From the NCBI GenBank assembly GCA_905116865.2, contig CAJHNH020001110.1:72501-136500 (forward strand): 64,000 nucleotides of DNA. Reading direction: 5' to 3'. Shown piece after piece: positions 56,963-64,000 of the stretch; within the stretch, counting starts at the first letter, position 1; each line of letters starts with the position of its first letter. Made by a program: the position numbers and the translations under genes. Under the pieces are notes generated by a model that had not been told where the DNA came from, did no database searches, and saw only the letters and a program-made list of their open reading frames with translations. This stretch comes from Candidula unifasciata. Lineage: Eukaryota; Mollusca; Gastropoda; Stylommatophora; Geomitridae.

Positions 56963-57410
56963 AATAATATCGTTCACAAGAGGCAGGCACACACGGTCAG
57001 TATTCGTTGGCGAGGTTTTTTTTTTTAGGCGACACTTTTCACGTTCACTAGTCTGCCTTTTTTTTTACACCCCCAGTACGGTTTAAAGCTCATTTTCGAG
57101 AGAAAAACGCACAGCGGTCTGCTGTCAAATAAAACAGAACAAGTCAAGGAACGAAGAGAAACCGGACCCTGGTATGTCGGAATTCTGAAAACTGCGTTTA
57201 CAACACTAAAGCCGTAGTTCATATATAATATATTACACAGAATAACGTTTCCACAGCATTTGGAGATCAGGCTGGTGCCCCGGCAACATTTCAGTGCGGC
57301 CATTAAAACTATATTTAAAGCAGATGTAATTTTAGTATACACCGAGTAAGGTTCTCTCCGGTGCTGCAAAAGTTCGCTCAACTCTGAAGTCTTGACAGAG
57401 ATTTTGTCAA
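56963..57410. other. No gene recognised
   Basis: T runs near 57018-57026 and 57058-57066; a 118-codon minus frame (57025-57381) has no motif. Confidence 0.5.
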
Positions 57411-57858
57411 GTGGACGTGGACGTCTAGTAATTTCCCCTGGTCTGTGGACAGTGAGATCGGACGCCCGTTTGTATAGTTGCGCACGTAAAAAATAAAAAT
57501 CCCGGGAAAACTTTGGAGTTTAAAAAATAATTTTAAAGTATTTCAGGATCCTCGCCGGTGCTACAGAGCCTGTGCACTGTACTGGGTTTCTTCGGGTGGA
57601 CGTGGACGTCTAGTAATTTCCCCTGGTCTGTGGACAGTGAGATCGGACGCCCGTTTGTATAGTTGCGCACGTAAAAAATAAAAATCCCGGGAAAACTTTG
57701 GAGTTTAAAAAATAATTTTAAAGTATTTCAGGATCCTCGCCGGTGCTACAGAGCCTGTGCACTGTACTGGGTTTCTTCGGACTCAGACTTCAGTTAGAAG
57801 AAAAACGGAGCACTTATCCCGAGTGCCATGATGTTGATCCGTTGTTCAAAATCGCATA
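57411..57858 (+). mobile_element. SINE family A, head missing, with 185-bp tandem duplication
   Basis: SINE A body from GTGGACGTGGACGTCTAGTA. The 185-bp block 57411-57595 is repeated exactly as 57596-57780. The normal 3' part (CAGACTTCAGTTAGAAG ... TGTTGATCCGTTGTTC) then follows. Confidence 0.85.
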
Positions 57859-58090
57859 AAACCTAAAGTCTTGAAACAGACTATTCTTAGTAGCTCTCCG
57901 ACAAGGCGTTTGCAGGTTTATTTACATTAACTTTCTTTCCGAGCCCCTCTCAACATCAACAGCAATGAGTAGTAACATGCTAAATGTGACATTTGTTATG
58001 GTTTTATAACCGGTTATGTGAAGACTGCCATAATTTCATACAATGTGGTATTTATGTGCTGAAAATTCTGTATGTTATATCATATCTTTC
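57859..58090. other. No gene recognised
   Basis: AT-rich, no motif. Confidence 0.5.
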
Positions 58091-58515
58091 ACATTGCAAC
58101 ATACGTCTGTGAGATCTGGATGGACACTTACTTAATAAGCTGAACGGAGCATAAATACCTTTGAATACAAACGTTATAAACGGGTTCTAAGAATTTTATG
58201 GCTAAAGAAGAGAACAAATGCATCCATACTTCAAGAGCTGAGTATTGAAGAAAGTTGGCTTTTACAGACAATAAAACAGAAAATTGAAGTATTTTGGTCA
58301 CTTGAAACGTCACGAAAGTTTAGAGAGAATAATAATGGAGAGGTGTACGCCTGGGAAGAAAGGACGAGGAAGACCAAAGAGAAGACGGGGTGCAGGATGT
58401 GGGCGGATGATCTCCAGATGGGTGTATCGGACGCAGGACATCTTGCTTGTGATCGAAAAGTTGTTCAGAGGGTTGTTAAGAAGCAAGCTTCTGCAAAGGA
58501 TATGCTACTGACTTA
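58091..58515 (+). mobile_element. Non-LTR RT remnant, C-terminal end
   Basis: Frames give ILWLKKRTNASILQELSIEE, then MKYFGHLKRHESLERIIMER, GKKGRGRPKRRR and, after a frameshift, MWADDLQMGVSDAGHLACDR and QASAKDMLLTY. Same family as 21061-21305 but covering more of the region after the RT core. Confidence 0.75.
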
Positions 58516-58734
58516 TTGATATTTTAATATTATGACTTCTGACTTGTTTTACTTCGGGAAATTAGAAAACAGACAAGAGACGGGATCAGAAATTACAATA
58601 TCAAGAAAACAATTTTGGAAGGAACTAGCGCTAAACTTTAATAAGATACAAAGAACATAAAATTGTTCGAACATGTGTCCAGACGACCACAGGATAGTGC
58701 CCCACACAGAGCCCTGTCAATAAAACATAACATA
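58516..58734. other. No gene recognised
   Basis: AT-rich spacer. Confidence 0.5.
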
Positions 58735-59300
58735 TGTTGAGAAAGGAGGTAAAAGGAATGCTCCGTGCAGAGTGGCAAGCATCACTTTAGAAGTCCCGGG
58801 TAGCTAGCCTCCTTTGGATATTTTCTCCAGGTCATGCCGGTATGATTGGAAATGAGCTTACAGACAGACTAGCCGGTTCTACACCACGTGGTGATGAATT
58901 GATGTATGACAAGCTAGATGTGAGGGCACTTTGGTAGCGAGTGAACAGCGCAGATGAATAATTATCCAAAAAAAAAAAAAAAAAGATATAAAACCGAATG
59001 AAAAGTACATTAGCAAGCTTCACAATATTACACATAAAACAAGTGAACGTTGCGGCTATGGAGCCTTCATCATCACATAAAAGAGGCACAATTAGATCAT
59101 TACGGTCTGAGGAGAAAGGCGCTGCGAGGATTTACCAGGGGATCTGGCCGACTCAGGGAAAAGGCGCGACCGATATAAAATCAGACAATTACTGGCATCA
59201 TCGGAACTGGAACTCTTCGCTTGCTGCTGAAGATGGGAACGGAGCGCTTATGGAGGTGTCTCGAGTGCTGTGATGTCGATTCTTAAATCAACATAACAAA
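58735..59300 (+). mobile_element. RNase H-type remnant with internal A-rich stretch
   Basis: Reads LWIFSPGHAGMIGNELTDRL, AGSTPRGDELMYDKLDV, then an A run (about 58970-58985) and unrelated sequence. It then reads LDHYGLRRKALRGFTRGSG, TGIIGTGTLRLLLKMG and RCLECCDVDS. It covers the last RNase H motif and the terminal cysteine region. Stops and frameshifts are present. Confidence 0.75.
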
Positions 59301-59384
59301 GGCAGTTACAGGTCTCCCAAACAGTCGACTGATAAGAGGGAATATTTGAGCTATAAATATCAGTACCTACGCAACACTTTCAAA

Positions 59385-59555
59385 AATAACCTGGGTTCCC
59401 AGCCTTAAGTGGGTACCAGGTGCAGTCCTGTGAATTATATGCGGCCGGTGTGTTGCTGACCACACCATCCACCAAGTGCCGTTTGGTCTATAAAATATAA
59501 GTCGAGCCCTATATACCCAATATGCCCGAAAGGCGTTTTACTTTACTTACGTAGC
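59385..59555 (+). mobile_element. SINE family B, 3' half
   Basis: Starts CTGGGTTCCCAGCCTTAAGT and continues TGCGGCCGGTGTGTTGCTGA, AAGTGCCGTTTGGTCTATAA and CCCTATATACCCAATATGCC to TTTACTTTACTT. Confidence 0.75.
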
Positions 59556-59599
59556 ACATACAAAGCCTCGCACCTGGAGCCTCTTCAATACTTGACTCT

Positions 59600-60345
59600 G
59601 AAAGAGATGTCGGGACTAGACAAGAAGAGATGTCGGGACTAGACAAGAAGAGATGTCGGGACTAGACAAGAAGAGATGTCGGGACTAGACAAGAGGAGAT
59701 GTCGGGACTAGACAAGAGGAGACGTCGGGACTAGACAAGAAGAGATGTTGGGACTAGACAAGAAAAGATGTTGGGACTAGACAAGAAGAGATGTTGGGAC
59801 TAGACAAGAGGAGATGTTGGGACTAGACAAGAAGAGATGTTGGGACTAGACAAGAAAAGATGTTGGGACTAGACAAGAAGAGATGTTGGGACTAGACAAG
59901 AGGAGATGTTGGGACTAGACAAGAAGAGATGTTGGGACTAGACAAGAAGAGATGTTGGGACTAGACAAGAAGAGATGTTGGGACTAGACAAGAGGAGATG
60001 TTGGGACTAGACAAGAAGAGATGTCGGGACTAGACAAGAAGAGATATTGGGACTAGACAAGAAGAGATGTTGGGACTAGACAAGAAGAGATGTCGGGACT
60101 AGACAAGAGGAGATGTTGGGACTAGACAAGAAGAGATGTTGGGACTAGACAAGAGGAGATGTTGGGACTAGACAAGAAGAGATGTCGGGACTAGACAAAA
60201 AGAGATGTTGGGACTAGACAAGAAGAGATGTTGGGACTAGACAAGAAGAGATGTCGGGACTAGACAAGAGGAGATGTCGGGACTAGACAAGAAGAGATGT
60301 CGGGACTAGACAAGAAGAGATGTCGGGACTAGACAAGAAGAGATG
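59600..60345 (+). repeat. 23-bp minisatellite, ~32 copies
   Basis: Unit GACAAGAAGAGATGTCGGGA + CTA. Two common variants, GTCGGG and GTTGGG, fall in blocks: GTCGGG at both ends, GTTGGG mostly in the middle. Very homogeneous. Confidence 0.95.
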
Positions 60346-60439
60346 TCCTTCGTGTTTTACTGTCAGTTTGTCACACTGCTGTTTGTTGCTTTTGATGAGA
60401 TACTTTCAGACACAGACTTTGTCTTAATGCTGTCTTTCC

Positions 60440-60830
60440 TGTTATAGTTTTAGACGATATGTTGTTTTTCAGAGTATATTCTACCGTTTTAGACTATACG
60501 TTGTAGTTTCAGACCGTATGTCTTCTATATGTTATAGTTTCAGACTTCATTTTTTGCAGACAATTTGTTATTATTTTTACACTAATTTTCATTCTTTTAG
60601 AGTACATGCTATTGTTTCCTTCTATATTTTATTGTCTCAGACTGTTTGTTATATTCCACACTGTATGTTACTGTTTCAGTCTGTACATCTTATTTCAGAT
60701 TACATGTTATTATTTGAGACTATATGTTACTGTTTTAGACTATGTCTTAGTCCAGGCCGTATGTTCTTGTTTCAGACTGTGTGCCATATTTAAGACTATA
60801 TGTGACTGATTCATACCGACTTTTGTTTTT
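60440..60830 (+). repeat. Degenerate ~20-bp TATGTTATTGTTTCAGACTG repeat
   Basis: Recurring TTTCAGACT.TATGTTA-like units with strong divergence. Overlapping Phe/Cys/Tyr-rich frames are artefacts. Confidence 0.7.
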
Positions 60831-61356
60831 ACTCACTGAACTATGCCATGGTATACTTTCAGACATTGGCTGCTTACTCCACGACTGCCCAGGAACTTAT
60901 AACGTGAGAAAGCGAATCACTCCTTGTCGATGTTCGTCAGCTTCGAACACAGAAGCTCATATTGATAGTGATATCATCTCTGAACAGGTGCCTGAAATCG
61001 CCAGAGCTGACAGACAGGATCAAGTGAAATAAGGATTCTCCAGCATCTAGACAAGAGTTCCCGGAATACTTGACACACTTCTGACGACAGCCCTAAACCT
61101 CTGAATCTGCAGAGTTATCCTCGAACGGACACTGATCGTAAAGTTGACCTCTGACCCTGCGAGTGTTAGACTCTTGACCGGACACTGGTCGTACAGCTGC
61201 TAATACCAGAAGCTAGTCACAAGACCCCTTCCTCCTACTGGAACCCCGACTGTGATGAATCTGTCCAGGAGAGTGGTGCTACATCTACTAGTGCAGCATT
61301 TAGCCGCAGGTGTGTTGTCATCTTCGTTTACCCCCCCCCCCCCCCCCCCCACTTCT
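60831..61356. other. No gene recognised; poly-C
   Basis: The end of an 83-codon frame (to 61032) has no recognisable motif. Poly-C lies at 61330-61350. Confidence 0.5.
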
Positions 61357-61665
61357 ATTATGGGAGTCGCCGTGGCGTTGGCTGCCATACACCCGCGAAT
61401 CTGCGGATCGGAAGTTCGTGGGTTCGCGTCTTAAGGAAGCCGGACTTTTGTTGTTTTTTCTACAACAACAACAACAACGAAAGTCCTTGACTCCCATGTC
61501 GACCCAGCAATGTGTCAGAATTAGGTGCAGTCCTGGGAAGTAACGGCGGCCGGCGTGATGCTGACCACACGATCCACAAAGTGCCGATTGGTCTATACAA
61601 AATATAGGTCTAGCCCTATATTCCCAACACGCCTTAATGCGTGGAAAAGGGACCTTTACTTGTAC
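61357..61665 (+). mobile_element. SINE family B, full-length copy
   Basis: Head GGGAGTCGCCGTGGCGTTGG with GTTCGTGGGTTCGCGTC, a short (ACA)n/TTG block, GACTCCCATGTCGACCCAGC, AACGGCGGCCGGCGTGATGC, AAGTGCCGATTGGTCTATAC, ending GGGACCTTTACTTG. Confidence 0.8.
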
Positions 61666-61725
61666 TACTTGTACTGCATGCCGTGTGGTGTTGGCAGTCA
61701 CAACTATTCAGTAAAGATTAAAGCT

Positions 61726-62010
61726 CCGGTACGCACCACACAGCGTCTAAAGAGATACCGGTATACACCACACAGCGTCTAAAGAGATACCGGTATACAC
61801 CACACAGCGTCTAAAGAGATACCGGTATACACCACACAGCGTCTAAAGAGATACCGGTATACACCACACAGCGTCTAAAGAGATACCGGTATACACCACA
61901 CAGCGTCTAAAGAGATACCGGTACTCACAACACAGTATCCAAAAAAAAAAATACCGGTACTCACCACACAGTGTCTAAAGAAATACCGGTATGCACCACG
62001 TAGTGTCTAC
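61726..62010 (+). repeat. 32-bp minisatellite, ~9 copies
   Basis: Unit CCGGTATACACCACACAGCG + TCTAAAGAGATA, decaying at the right end and followed by poly-G at about 62018-62044. Confidence 0.95.
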
Positions 62011-62087
62011 TACAGTAGCGGGGGGGGGGGGGGGGGGGGGGGGGATTTGCAAATACAAGATGCCGGTACTTCTCAACATTGCGTTAA

Positions 62088-62305
62088 AGTAGGCTGCGTA
62101 TCCTTTACAGGACGTTGCAGAACCAACCCCAGCATTGTTATTTTTGCTGTTGTGGTTTTTATAGACAAATGTTACGTTCAGTAGTTCGTCACTGCTTTCT
62201 AAAGGGTGAGCTCTCGGAAACCAACGCCACATAAATCGTCCGCAGCTGGGATCTAACCCGGCACCCCGGCATTACGAAGCGCGTTCGAAACGCCTTAACA
62301 ACAAG
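62088..62305 (-). mobile_element. SINE family C, antisense copy
   Basis: From GCTGCGTATCCTTTACAGGA, CAACCCCAGCATTG, GTTACGTTCAGTAGTTCG to CGCAGCTGGGATCTAACCCG and GCATTACGAAGCGCG. Confidence 0.8.
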
Positions 62306-62399
62306 CAACACTACTGCGTTCTGCCTGAAAAAGAGAGCCCTGTATCTGCTGACATCTTGTTGTCTCGTGAACTTTCAATCACTTCTCAGACAGGTGATC

Positions 62400-62560
62400 T
62401 TCCATTCCATGGTGTCAAACTGCACAGCATCTTCTCTCATAGTCTGCCTTGGCCTCTTTTCTCCTCCATCTTTCCGTTTACCCCGTAGCACCCTTTTCTC
62501 TTGATATGACCAAGGAATACAAGTTACTCCTGATAATGATAAACAGCCGGTTGTGTGGGT
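62400..62560 (-). mobile_element. Possible RT C-terminal remnant
   Basis: The minus strand reads LVFLGHIKREKGATG, a stop, TERWRRKEAKADYERRCC, recalling the GHIKRxxG...RGRxR pattern after RT domains. Short and damaged. Confidence 0.45.
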
Positions 62561-62568
62561 TGAATAAA

Positions 62569-63240
<672 letters not shown>

Positions 63241-63267
63241 CGACAGACATATAAAGATGCAATGAAC

Positions 63268-63290
63268 ATATATTACTCTAAATATTTCAG
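63268..63290 (+). promoter_or_regulatory. 3' splice site of the VWA exon
   Basis: TATATTACTCTAAATATTTCAG, an AT/pyrimidine-rich acceptor ending AG at 63289-63290. It fits because the open VWA frame begins two bases later and the upstream sequence is simple repeat. Confidence 0.7.
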
Positions 63291-64000
63291 GATTAGTGAT
63301 CCGAAGGAAAACCGAAGACTTCCCGCTGACAGGCTGCCAAACCACGCCCTTGGACTTGCTGTTCATCGCCGACACGGGCACACTGAATCCAGAAACCGTC
63401 GGCACTGACCACTACCGCAAACAGATGCGGTTCTTCTCCATGATCCTGGATGTCTTTATGCCGGCCTCAGAGACTAACCTCTCCAGGGTCAAAGTGGCCC
63501 TTCTGGCTTCCAGTGCCACGGGAAGATCCCCCAGTGTTAAACACAAAATCAGTCAGAGGTTCGACTTCAATAGGTTTTCCAGCAAAGAGAGCGTCATGAG
63601 AGCCTTGGAAACGGACGTTGTTGATCCCGTATCGATCTCCTTCCCGACCTCTTCAGCGCTATATGGAATGCAGGACTTCTTCAACGACTCCACATTCGGC
63701 GCCCGGCCCGACTCCCAGCACATCATTGTTATGATTGTCAACGGGGCGGTTCCTCTGCAAATTAACAACAGCGATGACCTGAGGGCTTTCAACTTAACGG
63801 ACGTCAAGCTACTGGTAGTTCTTGTGGGATCAGAATCCAACGTGATTTTCTCTATCTTCCCCAGTAACAACCTGGTCCAGGTGACCTCTTTTGATGATCT
63901 CATGCAGAACCAGATGATTCCTATCATGCTCTGCCTGGAATGCCACAGAGAATGGTTCCGGTTTAAAGGCAGCAGTGAAGCCGACGCTATCTCCAACATT
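63291..64000 (+). CDS. VWA-domain protein exon, partial (matrilin/collagen VI-like)
   Basis: The frame starting at 63293, with two bases completing a split codon, is open for 236 codons to the window edge. It has no initiator Met or stop, as expected for an internal exon. It shows a von Willebrand factor A fold. Strand 1 is CQTTPLDLLFIADTGTL (residues 15-31) and strand 2 is LSRVKVALLASS (about 63-74). Next come FDFNRFSSKESVMRALE, SFPTSSALYGMQDFFNDSTF with the conserved Thr, and DSQHIIVMIVNG (about 143-154). It closes with LTDVKLLVVLVGSESNVIF and NNLVQVTSFDDLM, the usual last strand and helix. VWA domains mediate protein-protein binding in extracellular matrix and adhesion proteins, often through a metal site (DxSxS...T...D). 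Here it reads DTGTL and the later DG is NG, so metal binding may be lost. NDS, NNS and NLT are possible glycosylation sites. GC content is clearly higher than the surroundings. The minus-strand frame at 63553-63999 is a shadow. Confidence 0.85.

Noticed and set aside
63553..63999. 148-codon minus-strand frame
   Set aside because: Shadow of the VWA exon on the plus strand.

Overview
This window looks like nuclear DNA of an invertebrate animal. A mollusc, perhaps a gastropod, is my best guess, but that is an inference from the repeat style and nothing in the sequence proves it. There are no bacterial genes, operons, rRNA or convincing tRNA genes. Almost everything is repeat: decayed non-LTR retrotransposons, several short interspersed families with tRNA-like heads, one rearranged LTR element, a TA-flanked MITE family, and very many micro- and minisatellites. 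Most long open frames are translations of simple repeats and are not listed as genes.

Layout. 0-5 kb: an (ATC)n block joined to a reverse-transcriptase (RT) remnant, a 1 kb (GA)n tract, an RNase H remnant, an 18-bp minisatellite and SINE family A. 5-11.5 kb: a 5'-truncated RT/RNase H element inserted into a SINE A copy with a 9-bp target duplication, a long (GAA)n tract, and family D repeats. 11.5-20.4 kb: more GA/GAA tracts, a 2.9 kb APE-type non-LTR element, then a 2.0 kb LTR unit whose second LTR is inverted. 22.3-26.9 kb: the most complete element, a minus-strand retrotransposon with an N-terminal zinc finger, RT and a restriction-like endonuclease, bounded by ~245 bp direct repeats. 27-48 kb: GAA tract, minisatellites, SINEs A/B/C, MITEs, a ~360 bp satellite broken by an assembly gap, and a non-LTR copy with a 5' inversion. 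48-63 kb: further SINEs, a 52/53-bp satellite, 23-bp and 32-bp minisatellites and a 0.67 kb tetranucleotide block.

The only well-supported host coding sequence is at the right edge: 63291-64000 (+), an exon after a good 3' splice site, open through the window end, encoding a von Willebrand factor A domain. A weak minus-strand terminal-exon candidate lies at 37723-37794. The genes do not form a pathway; the window reads as intergenic or intronic repeat-rich DNA leading into a VWA-domain gene.
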